Origin: Ectopseudomonas alcaliphila
Lineage (GTDB): Bacteria; Pseudomonadota; Gammaproteobacteria; Pseudomonadales; Pseudomonadaceae
DNA length: 64,000 bases
Assembly (NCBI RefSeq): GCF_900101755.1
Contig: NZ_FNAE01000001.1
Coordinates: 1,054,001 to 1,118,000 of the forward strand
Direction: 5' to 3'
Below the pieces are notes generated by a model. That model searched no databases. It saw only the letters and a program-made list of their open reading frames with translations, and had not been told where the DNA came from. This document shows, piece by piece, positions 27,641-35,861 of the stretch. Made by a program: the position numbers and the translations under genes. Numbering within the stretch: position 1 is the first letter of the stretch; the number at the start of each line of letters is the position of its first letter.

Positions 27641-28753
27641 TCAGATCAAGGTAGTCAGCGCATCGCGGCTGAACGGCAGAATGTCCTGCTCGCGGCCTTC
27701 ACGCACCTTCAGCGCCCAATCCGGGTCGACCAGCAACGCGCGGCCCACGGCCACCAGGTCGAACTCCTCCTTGTTCAGGCGCTCGAGCAGGTTCTCGAGG
27801 CTGGCCGGTTCGGCCACCTTGTCAGTCTTGACCATGAACTGCAGGAACTCGCCATCCAGGCCGACGCTGCCGACGGTGATGGTCGGCTTGCCGGTGAGCT
27901 TGCGCGTCCAGCCAGCCAGGTTGAGATCGCTGCCCTCGAACTCCGGCTCCCAGAAACGGCGGGTCGAGCAATGGAAGATGTCCACACCAGCCTCGGACAG
28001 CGGCTTGAGGAAGGCCTCCAGCTGCTGCGGGGTCTGCACCAGGCGCGCGCTGTAGTCCTGCTGCTTCCACTGCGAGAAACGCAGAATGATCGGGAAGTCC
28101 GGGCCGACCGCCGCGCGCACCGCCTGGATCAGCTCGATGGCGAAACGCGAACGCGCCGCCAGGTCACCGCCGTACTGGTCGGTGCGCTGGTTGCTGCCTT
28201 CCCAGAAGAACTGGTCGATCAGGTAGCCATGGGCGCCATGAATCTCCACACCGTCCATGCCGATGGCCTTGGCGTCGCGGGCGGCCTGAGCGAAAGCGGC
28301 GATCACCTCATCGATATCGGCCTGGGTCATGCCATGCACGACCACCTCGCCGTCCTTGAGCTTTTCCATCGGCCCATAACCCGGAACGCTGGCATCCGGT
28401 TCGGTGCCGAGGCGACGCACGTTACCCACGTGCCACAGCTGCGGGACGATCTTGCCGCCTTCGGCATGCACGGCGTCGACCACCTGCTTCCAGCCGGCCA
28501 GGGCGTCTTCGCCATAGAAACGCGGCACGTTCGGGTAGCCGTTGGCGGCCTTGTGCCCGACGGTGGTGCCCTCGGTGACGATCAGGCCCACACCCGCTGC
28601 CGCGCGACGACGGTAGTACTCGATGACCTTGGCGTTGGGCACGCCACCGGGCGAGAAGGAGCGGGTCATCGGCGCCATGACCACACGGGTCGGCAGTTCC
28701 AGGTTACCGAGACGGAACGGGGCGAACAGGGCTTGAACGGGTGCGCTCATCAT
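27641..28753 (-). CDS. Old Yellow Enzyme family NADH:flavin oxidoreductase
   Basis: A 370-residue FMN-dependent ene-reductase with a TIM-barrel fold. It starts LFAPFRLGNLELPTRVVMAP, and contains the active-site region EIHGAHGYLIDQFFWEGSNQ and SVGLDGEF, with VAVGRALLVDPDW near the C-terminal FMN phosphate site. Relatives reduce activated alkenes, N-ethylmaleimide and nitro compounds. It lies 24 bp downstream of a TetR-family gene on the same strand, the usual NemR/NemA-type arrangement, so induction by electrophiles is likely. GAGGAAAG precedes a double ATG (28753 and 28750). Confidence 0.9.
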   Translation of the reverse strand: MMSAPVQALFAPFRLGNLELPTRVVMAPMTRSFSPGGVPNAKVIEYYRRRAAAGVGLIVTEGTTVGHKAANGYPNVPRFYGEDALAGWKQVVDAVHAEGGKIVPQLWHVGNVRRLGTEPDASVPGYGPMEKLKDGEVVVHGMTQADIDEVIAAFAQAARDAKAIGMDGVEIHGAHGYLIDQFFWEGSNQRTDQYGGDLAARSRFAIELIQAVRAAVGPDFPIILRFSQWKQQDYSARLVQTPQQLEAFLKPLSEAGVDIFHCSTRRFWEPEFEGSDLNLAGWTRKLTGKPTITVGSVGLDGEFLQFMVKTDKVAEPASLENLLERLNKEEFDLVAVGRALLVDPDWALKVREGREQDILPFSRDALTTLI

Positions 28754-28777
28754 CTTTCCTCTGAGGTTGAACGGTAA

Positions 28778-29368
28778 TCAGGCCTGCAGCAAACGCTCCA
28801 GGCGGGTGACGAAAGCTTCCAGCGGCTGCAGATTGCGGCCCACCTTGAGGCGGGCGAGCACGCCTTGCCAGGCATCGCTGATAAAGGTGGCGAGATTGCC
28901 GCAGTCCTCATCGGCCGGCAGCTCACCGGCGGCCTGCGCCTGCTCCAGGCAGTCGCGCAGAATCTCCACCGAAGCCTGCTGGATAGCTGCGACTTCGGCA
29001 CCGATGGCCGGGAGCATCTCGCTCATCTCGAAACTCAGGCTACCGATGAAGCAGTGATACTGCGGGGTCTCCTGGCGGGCGAAGTGCGCGAGCAGGTCGC
29101 GGTAATAAGCGAGGATGCGCGCACGCGGGCTCAGCGCTGGGTCATTGAGTGCCTGGGCATAGCGCGCCAGGCGCGGCCGATAGATGAAGGCCAACGCCTG
29201 CAGGGCGAAGTCTTCCTTGCTGGCGAAGTAGTGATAGAAGCTGCCCTTGGGAATTCCGGCCGCCTGGACGATCTCCAGCACGCCGGTGCCGTGATAGCCA
29301 CGGCGCGTCATCACCGCCGAGCCTTTGCTCAGGATCAGGTCACGCTTGTCGAGTCGAATGCTGTTCAT
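28778..29368 (-). CDS. TetR-family transcriptional regulator (NemR-like)
   Basis: A 196-residue repressor. The N-terminal helix-turn-helix reads GYHGTGVLEIVQAAGIPKGS then FYHYFASKEDFALQAL, typical of TetR. The C-terminal ligand domain carries a single cysteine in QYHCFIGSLSFEMSEM and another near DEDCGNL; reactive cysteines sense electrophiles in NemR. It is followed by the ene-reductase gene it probably controls. A dyad GACCGGTC lies 13 bp upstream of its start. Confidence 0.9.
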   Translation of the reverse strand: MNSIRLDKRDLILSKGSAVMTRRGYHGTGVLEIVQAAGIPKGSFYHYFASKEDFALQALAFIYRPRLARYAQALNDPALSPRARILAYYRDLLAHFARQETPQYHCFIGSLSFEMSEMLPAIGAEVAAIQQASVEILRDCLEQAQAAGELPADEDCGNLATFISDAWQGVLARLKVGRNLQPLEAFVTRLERLLQA

Positions 29369-29377
29369 GGCGCGAGC

Positions 29378-29394
29378 ATATGACCGGTCGTCTC
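29378..29394. promoter_or_regulatory. Candidate TetR operator
   Basis: The 8-bp palindrome GACCGGTC (29382-29389) is followed by GTCT. It lies 13 bp upstream of the TetR start, where autoregulation of the regulator-reductase operon would be expected. Operators of related TetR regulators often hold a GACCG/CGGTC dyad. Inferred only. Confidence 0.4.
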
Positions 29395-29466
29395 GCTCGG
29401 CACAGCACTATTGATAGTGGTGATTAAGAGCTAGAACACACAAGACGGATGCCCACGTCAGAACAG

Positions 29467-29528
29467 GTAGGAGCGAGCTCTGCTCGCGAATCCTGCAACT
29501 CAAAGGCTTCGCGAGCAGAGCTCGCTCC
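29467..29528. repeat. GTAGGAGCGAGCTCTGCTCGCG repeat pair
   Basis: GAGCGAGCTCTGCTCGCG on the left and CGCGAGCAGAGCTCGCTCC on the right are near-perfect inverted copies spaced by about 24 bases. A single unit of the same family sits at the 3' end of hpt (54794-54818). Confidence 0.75.
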
Positions 29529-29539
29529 AACAAGCCGAC

Positions 29540-30271
29540 TCAGGGCTGCAGCCAGATCAGCGAAGCGAAGCGCCCGGTGCGAGCGCTGCGGCGATAGGAG
29601 TAGAAACGCGGGTCGTTGTAGGTGCAGAGCCCACCACCGCTGACCGCGGTGACACCGATGGCAGCCAGGCGAATGCGCGCCAGTTGGTAGATATCGGCCA
29701 TGAACTTGCCGGCATTGACGCTGGGCACGAATGCACTGGCAGCCTCGGCATGCTGCTGCACGAAAGCCTCGCGCACCTCGGCGCCCACCTCGAAAGCGGC
29801 CGGGCCGATAGCCGGGCCGAGCCACACCAGCAGCTCCTGCGGTGCAACGTCCAGCGCCCGTACGGTCGCTTCCAGCACGCCACCGGCCAACCCGCGCCAA
29901 CCGGCATGGGCCGCCGCCACGCGGGAACCGGCGCGGTCACAGAACAATGCTGGCAGGCAATCGGCAGTCATCGCCGTACAGGCGATACCGGGGGTGCTGG
30001 TCCAGTTGCCGTCGGCTTCGATGACCTGAGCCGGGTCGGCCTCGGCCACGACGATGCCATGCACCTGACGCAACCAGGCCGGCTGGCAACCCAGGGTATC
30101 GACCAGACGCTGACGGTTGCTCGCCACCGCCGCCGGGTCGTCCTCGACATGCTCGCCCAGGTTGAACGTATCGAACGGCGCAGCGCTGACACCGCCGCTA
30201 CGCGTGGTCACGCAAGCGCGCACGTTGGCCGGGGCCGGCCAGTCGGGCGTCAGCCAGTCGTGGGCACTCAC
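29540..30271 (-). CDS. pgeF: PgeF family protein (YfiH/LACC1-like, DUF152)
   Basis: A 243-residue member of the multicopper polyphenol oxidase/YlmD family. In E. coli, PgeF corrects wrongly built peptidoglycan precursors; other members act as purine nucleoside phosphorylases. Metal-site residues are visible as RQVHG, TADCLP and AAHAGWRG. The start is the GTG at 30271 (VSAHDWLTPDW), overlapping the rluD stop as GTGA; a longer frame to 30346 lies wholly within rluD. The coupling to rluD is a common proteobacterial order. Confidence 0.92.
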   Translation of the reverse strand: MSAHDWLTPDWPAPANVRACVTTRSGGVSAAPFDTFNLGEHVEDDPAAVASNRQRLVDTLGCQPAWLRQVHGIVVAEADPAQVIEADGNWTSTPGIACTAMTADCLPALFCDRAGSRVAAAHAGWRGLAGGVLEATVRALDVAPQELLVWLGPAIGPAAFEVGAEVREAFVQQHAEAASAFVPSVNAGKFMADIYQLARIRLAAIGVTAVSGGGLCTYNDPRFYSYRRSARTGRFASLIWLQP

Positions 30272-31242
30272 CCGACGAAGGCCTCGCGATCCTGACGCAG
30301 CAGGGTCAGCAGCCAGACCAGATCGTCCGGTAACGGCGACTCCCATTTCATGCGCTTGCCAGTAGCCGGATGGTCGAGCTCCAGGAAGCGCGCATGCAGG
30401 GCCTGACGCGGAAACTCCTTGAGGCTCTGCACCAGGGTCGGGCTCGCCGCCGGCGGAATGCGGAAGCGCCCGGCGTAGACCGGATCGCCCACCAGTGGAT
30501 AGCCGACGTGGGTCATGTGCACACGGATCTGGTGGGTACGTCCGGTTTCCAGCTTGACCCGCACATGGGTGTGCGAGCGGTAGCGTTCGAGCACGCGGTA
30601 GTGACTGATCGCCGGCTTGCCGCCATCGGTCACCGCCATGCGCTGACGCTGGCTGGAGCTACGGCCAATCGGCGCATCGATGGTGCCGCCGGCGGTGATC
30701 ATGCCGATGCAGATGCATTCATAGATGCGGCTGACGCTGCGTTTCTGCAGTTGCTCGACCAGATTGGTCTGCGCCTGCAGGGTCTTGGCCACCACCATCA
30801 GGCCGGTGGTGTCCTTGTCCAGACGATGGACGATGCCGGCGCGCGGTACGTTGATGATGTCCGGCACGTGGTGCAGCAACGCGTTGAGCAGGGTGCCATC
30901 GGCATGCCCGGCGGCCGGGTGGACGACCAGACCAGCCGGCTTGTCGATCACCAGCAGGTGTTCGTCTTCGTAGACGATGTTCAGTTCGATGTCCTGGGCG
31001 ATCCATTCACCCTGCGCTTCCTGCTCGGCATCGAGCACCAGGGTCGAGCCGGCATGCACGGTGTCGCGCGGGCGCGCCACGGCGCCATCGACGGTCAGGC
31101 GACCTTCCTTGATCCAGGTGGAAAGGCGCGAACGGGAGAACTCGCCAAACAGCTGCGCAGCCACCTGGTCGAGACGTTGACCGCCCTGTTCAAAGGGGAC
31201 AATGGCCTGGAGTTGGATCAGCTGTTTGTTTATAGAAGTCAT
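30268..31242 (-). CDS. rluD: 23S rRNA pseudouridine synthase RluD
   Basis: A 324-residue enzyme that makes pseudouridines in helix 69 of 23S rRNA. An N-terminal S4 RNA-binding domain (RLDQVAAQLFGEFSRSRLS) precedes the RluA-type catalytic domain with the signature RAGIVHRLDKDTTGLMVVAK, whose RLDKDT aspartate is the nucleophile. KLETGRTHQIRVHMTHVGYP is also present. The start is uncertain: ATG 31242 or ATG 31251, both with weak ribosome-binding sites. It diverges from bamD across about 140 bp and overlaps pgeF downstream. Confidence 0.94.
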   Translation of the reverse strand: MTSINKQLIQLQAIVPFEQGGQRLDQVAAQLFGEFSRSRLSTWIKEGRLTVDGAVARPRDTVHAGSTLVLDAEQEAQGEWIAQDIELNIVYEDEHLLVIDKPAGLVVHPAAGHADGTLLNALLHHVPDIINVPRAGIVHRLDKDTTGLMVVAKTLQAQTNLVEQLQKRSVSRIYECICIGMITAGGTIDAPIGRSSSQRQRMAVTDGGKPAISHYRVLERYRSHTHVRVKLETGRTHQIRVHMTHVGYPLVGDPVYAGRFRIPPAASPTLVQSLKEFPRQALHARFLELDHPATGKRMKWESPLPDDLVWLLTLLRQDREAFVG

Positions 31243-31380
31243 CTTCGGCAACGGCGGGAGCCTGGCCTTTGGTTTCGGCGACAGGCTTGTGGTTAAATAC
31301 GGCGTCTTTGCCCCAGGGTTTTCCGGGGGCGCTCATCATAACAGGACGGCCGCGCGGCCGTCACAGGGACGCAAGCCGCC

Positions 31381-32373
31381 ATGCAAGTGAAACACCTGCT
31401 GCTGATCGCCATCCTCGCCCTTACCGCCGCCTGTTCCTCCAAACAGGCGGAGGTCGATGAAAACCTCAGCGAGGTGGAGCTGTACCAGCAGGCCCAGGCC
31501 GACCTGGACAACCGCAGCTACACCCAGGCCATCGCCAAACTCAAGGCGCTGGAGTCGCGCTATCCGTTCGGGCGCTACGCCGAGCAGGCTCAGCTGGAAC
31601 TGATCTTCGCCTACTACAAGAATGCCGAGCCGGAGGCTGCGAAGTCTTCGGCTGAGCGCTTCATCCGCCTGCACCCGCAGCATGCCAACGTCGACTACGC
31701 CTACTACCTCAAGGGTCTGGCCTCGTTCGACCAGGACCGTGGCCTGCTGGCGCGCTTTCTGCCGCTGGACATGACCAAGCGTGACCCGGGCGCCGCGCGC
31801 GACTCCTACAACGAGTTCGCCCAGCTCACCAGCCGTTACCCGACCAGCCGCTACGCCCCGGACGCCAAACAGCGCATGATCTACCTGCGCAACCTGCTGG
31901 CCGCCTACGAAGTGCACGTCGCCCACTACTACCTGACCCGTCAGGCCTATGTCGCCGCCGCCAACCGTGGCCGCTACGTGGTGGAGAACTTCCAGGAAAC
32001 GCCATCGGTCGGTGACGGCCTGGCAATCATGACCGAGGCTTATCAGCGTCTGTCCATGGACGACCTGGCTGCCACCAGCCTGGAGACCCTCAAGCTCAAC
32101 TATCCGGACCACCCCAGCTTGGAGAACGGCCAGTTCGTCCCGCTTGAAGAAGAAGCCGACAACCGCTCCTGGCTGGCCAAGGCCACGCTCGGTCTGATCG
32201 AAACCGAGACGCCGCTGCCGCCGGGCGAAACCCGCGCCAGCCAGGACGTGATCCGCCAGTACGAAGACGCCGCGCAGCAGATTCCGCGCGAACTGCAGCA
32301 GGATGCCAAGACCGGCGAAACCGAGAAGAAGCGCTCGATCTGGAGCTACCTGACCTTCGGTCTGTTCGACTGA
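31381..32373 (+). CDS. bamD: Outer-membrane assembly lipoprotein BamD
   Basis: A 330-residue essential lipoprotein of the BAM complex that inserts beta-barrel proteins such as AlgE. The signal peptide ends in lipobox LTAAC with lipidated Cys18. Five TPR-type repeats follow, for example [20 protein letters not shown] and the recurring [15 protein letters not shown] and [15 protein letters not shown]. The C-terminal extension past about residue 260 is longer than in E. coli, typical for pseudomonads. It diverges from rluD and has its own terminator. Confidence 0.95.
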   Translation: MQVKHLLLIAILALTAACSSKQAEVDENLSEVELYQQAQADLDNRSYTQAIAKLKALESRYPFGRYAEQAQLELIFAYYKNAEPEAAKSSAERFIRLHPQHANVDYAYYLKGLASFDQDRGLLARFLPLDMTKRDPGAARDSYNEFAQLTSRYPTSRYAPDAKQRMIYLRNLLAAYEVHVAHYYLTRQAYVAAANRGRYVVENFQETPSVGDGLAIMTEAYQRLSMDDLAATSLETLKLNYPDHPSLENGQFVPLEEEADNRSWLAKATLGLIETETPLPPGETRASQDVIRQYEDAAQQIPRELQQDAKTGETEKKRSIWSYLTFGLFD

Positions 32374-32390
32374 TCGACACGGCAGCGCAG

Positions 32391-32416
32391 AAGGGAGGCC
32401 ACGGCCTCCCTTTTTT
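32391..32416 (+). terminator. Rho-independent terminator of bamD
   Basis: GGGAGGCC (32393-32400) pairs with GGCCTCCC (32403-32410), followed by T6 (32411-32416). It starts 18 bp after the bamD stop. Confidence 0.92.
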
Positions 32417-32564
32417 GTGCCCACGGATTTCATCCAGACCATGGCCCCGCCTCCGACTTGCGGCCCGCCCCTCGGAATCAGCTCACAGCCTGCCACCGCC
32501 CCCCCTGTGCCGATGGTCTCAGCTTGGCTAAACTGCCGGCTTTAACCGGATAAAAGAGCACACC

Positions 32565-32807
32565 ATGGGCCTGTTCCGCCTGCTGTTCTGGGTTGCCGTG
32601 ATCTTCGCCGCAATCTGGATCTGGCGCCGCTTCATCAGCAAAGCCAAGCGCCCTCGCTCGAGCGAGGATAAGAGCACCGCAGCCCCCATGGTGCGTTGTG
32701 CCCACTGCGGCGTGCACATTCCCAAGACCCAGGCGTTGAGCCAGGATCAGCAGTGGTACTGCAGCCAGGCCCACCTCGAACAAGGCCCGCACACCGGTGA
32801 CCGCTGA
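32565..32807 (+). CDS. Small membrane-anchored zinc-ribbon-like protein (PP0621 family)
   Basis: An 80-residue protein with one N-terminal membrane segment (LFRLLFWVAVIFAAIWIWRR), a charged linker, and a C-terminal zinc-ribbon-like half with CAHCGVH and a later WYCSQAHLE, giving Cys-X2-Cys and a Cys/His pair. I believe this is the small protein called PP0621 family, always found before pilS in pseudomonads; that name is from memory. It overlaps the GTG start of pilS by 11 bp, so the two are translationally coupled. Function unknown. Confidence 0.8.
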   Translation: MGLFRLLFWVAVIFAAIWIWRRFISKAKRPRSSEDKSTAAPMVRCAHCGVHIPKTQALSQDQQWYCSQAHLEQGPHTGDR

Positions 32808-34389
32808 TATCAGCGCGCAGGACAACACTCAGGGTCGACGCATCCTCAGGCTCTATCACTTTTATCGCCTGAGCATCGGCCTAGCGCTGATCCTGATGAT
32901 CTCCAGCAACCTCGACGAGCAGTTGCTGGACGTCGTGCATATCGAACTGTTTCGCACTGGCAGCTGGGTTTACCTGATCCTCAACATCTTCATCGCCGTA
33001 CTGGTGCAGAAACCCAAGCACCTGATGCAGCTGTTCAGCCTGGCGCTGGTCGACGTGATCTTTCTCTCCGCGCTGTTCTACGCAGCCGGCGGCACGCCCA
33101 GCGGCATCGGCAACCTGCTGGTAGTCGCGGTGGCCATCGCCAATATCCTGCTGCGCGGGCGAATCGGCTTGCTGATCGCTGCCGTCGCCGCCATGGCGCT
33201 GATCTACCTGACCTTCTACCTCAGCCTCAGCCGCCCGGCCGCCGCCGCCCAGTACGTGCAGGCCGGCGCCCTCGGCGCACTGTGTTTCGCTGGTGCATTG
33301 TTCATTCAGGGCATCACCCGCCGCCTGCAGGTCAGCGAGAGCCTGGCCGAACAGCGCGCCGCCGACGTCGCCAACCTCGAAGAGCTCAACGCGCAGATCC
33401 TACAGCGCATGCGCACCGGCATCCTGGTGCTCGATACCCAGCACCGTGTGCTGCTGGCCAACCAGGGCGCGACCCAGCTACTGGGGCGCGGCGAGCTGAC
33501 TGGCAAGATCATCGACCCACACTGCCCAGAGCTGCTCAAGCGCCTGCAACAGTGGCTGCACAACCCCACCCTGCGCCCGGACAGCCTGCAGGCACAGGTC
33601 GACGGTCCAATGCTGCAACCCAGTTTCATTTCCCTGCAGCGCGGCGACCAACAGCACACGCTGGTGTTTCTCGACGACATCTCGCAGATCGCCCAGCAGG
33701 CGCAGCAGCTCAAACTGGCCTCACTCGGCCGCCTGACCGCCGGTATCGCCCACGAAATTCGCAACCCGCTCGGTGCCATCAGCCATGCCGCGCAGCTGCT
33801 GCAGGAGTCGGAGGATCTGCAAGGCCCGGATCAGCGCCTGGCGCAGATCATTCAGGATCACTCCAAGCGCATGAACCTGGTGATCGAGAACGTCCTGCAA
33901 CTGTCACGCAGGCGCCAGGCCGAACCGCAACTGCTTGACCTGAAGTACTGGCTGCACCGTTTCGCCAGCGAGTTTCGCAGCTCGGCACCGAGCGACCGGC
34001 AGATCCATCTGGAGACCCAGGGCGGCAGCCTGCAGACGCGCATGGACCCACACCAGCTGACCCAGGTGCTGACCAATCTGGTGCAGAACGGCTTGCGCTA
34101 CAGCGCGCAGAAACATCGGCTCGGCCAGGTCTGGCTGCGCCTTTTCCGCGACGAGAGCAGTGACCTGCCGGTGCTGGAGATCCTCGACGACGGCCCCGGC
34201 GTGCCGCCCGAGCAGGAGCAGCACATCTTCGAGCCCTTCTACACTACCGAAAACAAGGGCACCGGCCTCGGTCTGTATATTTCTCGCGAGCTTTGCCAGA
34301 GCAACCAGGCTCGCCTCGACTATAAACCTCGTGAAGGTGGCGGCAGTTGCTTTCGCATCACCTTCGCCCATCCGCGCAAACTGAGCTGA
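32797..34389 (+). CDS. pilS: Type IV pilus sensor histidine kinase PilS
   Basis: A 530-residue sensor kinase of the PilSR system that controls pilin expression with sigma-54. Six hydrophobic segments cover about residues 20-180 and are followed by a PAS-like domain (MRTGILVLDTQHRVLLANQG). The HisKA domain has phosphorylated His319 (LTAGIAHEIRNPLGA), and the ATPase domain has NLVQNGLRY, DDGPGVP and GTGLGLYIS boxes. It starts with GTG at 32797, overlapping the upstream small gene. pilR follows after 2 bp. Confidence 0.95.
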   Translation: MTADISAQDNTQGRRILRLYHFYRLSIGLALILMISSNLDEQLLDVVHIELFRTGSWVYLILNIFIAVLVQKPKHLMQLFSLALVDVIFLSALFYAAGGTPSGIGNLLVVAVAIANILLRGRIGLLIAAVAAMALIYLTFYLSLSRPAAAAQYVQAGALGALCFAGALFIQGITRRLQVSESLAEQRAADVANLEELNAQILQRMRTGILVLDTQHRVLLANQGATQLLGRGELTGKIIDPHCPELLKRLQQWLHNPTLRPDSLQAQVDGPMLQPSFISLQRGDQQHTLVFLDDISQIAQQAQQLKLASLGRLTAGIAHEIRNPLGAISHAAQLLQESEDLQGPDQRLAQIIQDHSKRMNLVIENVLQLSRRRQAEPQLLDLKYWLHRFASEFRSSAPSDRQIHLETQGGSLQTRMDPHQLTQVLTNLVQNGLRYSAQKHRLGQVWLRLFRDESSDLPVLEILDDGPGVPPEQEQHIFEPFYTTENKGTGLGLYISRELCQSNQARLDYKPREGGGSCFRITFAHPRKLS

Positions 34390-34391
34390 GC

Positions 34392-35732
34392 ATGAACCGT
34401 CAGAGAGCCCTTATCGTCGACGACGAACCCGATATCCGCGAATTGCTGGAAATCACCCTCGGACGCATGAAGCTGGACACCCGCAGCGCCCGCAACGTCA
34501 AGGAAGCGCGCGAGTGGCTGGCGCGCGAGCCGTTCGATCTGTGCCTGACCGATATGCGCCTGCCCGACGGCACCGGACTGGATCTGGTACAGCACATCCA
34601 GCAACGCCATCCGCAAGTCCCAGTGGCGATGATCACCGCCTACGGCAGCCTGGACACCGCGATCAACTCGCTCAAGGCCGGCGCCTTCGACTTCCTCACC
34701 AAACCGGTGGACCTCGGTCGCCTGCGCGAACTGGTGGCCACCGCCCTGCGCATTCGCTCACCCGAAGGCGAGGAAACCCCGGTCGACAGCCGCCTGCTCG
34801 GCGACTCGCCACCGATGAAGTCCCTGCGCAAACAGATCCAGAAGCTCTCGCGCAGCCAGGCGCCGGTCTACATCAGCGGCGAATCGGGTAGCGGCAAAGA
34901 ACTGGTTGCCCGTCTGATCCATGAACAGGGCCCCCGCGTCGAGCAGCCCTTCGTGCCGGTCAACTGTGGCGCGATTCCCTCGGAGTTGATGGAGAGCGAG
35001 TTCTTCGGCCACAAGAAGGGCAGCTTCACCGGTGCCATCGAAGACAAGCAGGGGCTGTTCCAGGCTGCCAACGGCGGCACCCTGTTCCTCGATGAAGTCG
35101 CCGACCTGCCGCTGCCGATGCAGGTCAAACTGCTGCGCGCGATTCAGGAAAAAGCCGTGCGCGCTGTCGGTGGCCAGCAGGAAGTGGTGGTCGATGTGCG
35201 CATCCTCTGCGCCACCCACAAGGATCTGGCCGCCGAAGTCGCTGCCGGCCGTTTCCGCCAGGACCTTTACTACCGCCTCAACGTCATCGAACTGCGCGTG
35301 CCACCGCTGCGTGAGCGTCGCGAAGATATCGCCCAGTTGGCCGACGTGATGCTCGCGCGCCTGGCCGATGGCACCGGCCTTGCCGCTGCCAAGCTGCATC
35401 CCGATGCGCTGGAAAAGCTGAAGAACTATCGCTTCCCCGGCAACGTGCGCGAGCTGGAAAATATGCTCGAACGTGCCTACACCCTGTGCGAAGACGATCA
35501 GATAACGCCCAGCGACCTGCGCCTGGCCGACGCCAGCGGCCCCAGCAACGAAGGCGGCGAAGCCAGCCTGGCGCAGATCGACAACCTCGAGGACTACCTC
35601 GAAGACATCGAGCGCAAGCTGATCATGCAGGCACTGGAAGAGACGCGCTGGAACCGCACCGCCGCCGCTCAACGCCTGGGTCTGACCTTCCGCTCGATGC
35701 GCTATCGCCTGAAGAAGCTGGGCATCGATTGA
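34392..35732 (+). CDS. pilR: Sigma-54 response regulator PilR
   Basis: A 446-residue NtrC-type activator of pilin genes. The receiver domain has the phospho-acceptor Asp54 (LCLTDMRLPDG) and the acidic pair DDEPD. The AAA+ domain has Walker A GESGSGKE, the sigma-54 contact loop GSFTGA (Ser instead of the usual Ala at its second position) and Walker B GGTLFLDEVADLP. The C-terminal Fis-type helix-turn-helix reads RWNRTAAAQRLGLTFRSMRY. The start at 34392 gives the receiver N-terminus MNRQRALIVDDEPD. A palindromic element follows 8 bp after the stop. Confidence 0.96.
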   Translation: MNRQRALIVDDEPDIRELLEITLGRMKLDTRSARNVKEAREWLAREPFDLCLTDMRLPDGTGLDLVQHIQQRHPQVPVAMITAYGSLDTAINSLKAGAFDFLTKPVDLGRLRELVATALRIRSPEGEETPVDSRLLGDSPPMKSLRKQIQKLSRSQAPVYISGESGSGKELVARLIHEQGPRVEQPFVPVNCGAIPSELMESEFFGHKKGSFTGAIEDKQGLFQAANGGTLFLDEVADLPLPMQVKLLRAIQEKAVRAVGGQQEVVVDVRILCATHKDLAAEVAAGRFRQDLYYRLNVIELRVPPLRERREDIAQLADVMLARLADGTGLAAAKLHPDALEKLKNYRFPGNVRELENMLERAYTLCEDDQITPSDLRLADASGPSNEGGEASLAQIDNLEDYLEDIERKLIMQALEETRWNRTAAAQRLGLTFRSMRYRLKKLGID

Positions 35733-35740
35733 GCCCAGCG

Positions 35741-35861
35741 CTTAGGGATGCACTGAAAAAGCCGTCATGCCCGCGCAGGCGGGCATCCAGAACCTGCGAA
35801 TCACCTGGACTCCCGCCTTCGCGGGAGTGACGATGAATGGCTTTTTCAGAACATCCTTAGG
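35741..35861. repeat. 121-bp MITE-like palindromic element between pilR and thiO
   Basis: Ends are inverted repeats: CTTAGGGATGCACTGAAAAAGCC on the left (positions 35741-35763) and, on the opposite strand, CCTAAGGATGTTCTGAAAAAG from 35861. Two internal hairpins are present, GCCCGCGCAGGCGGGC and CTCCCGCCTTCGCGGGAG. The TAA stop of thiO lies within the right end. No coding capacity. Confidence 0.75.
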
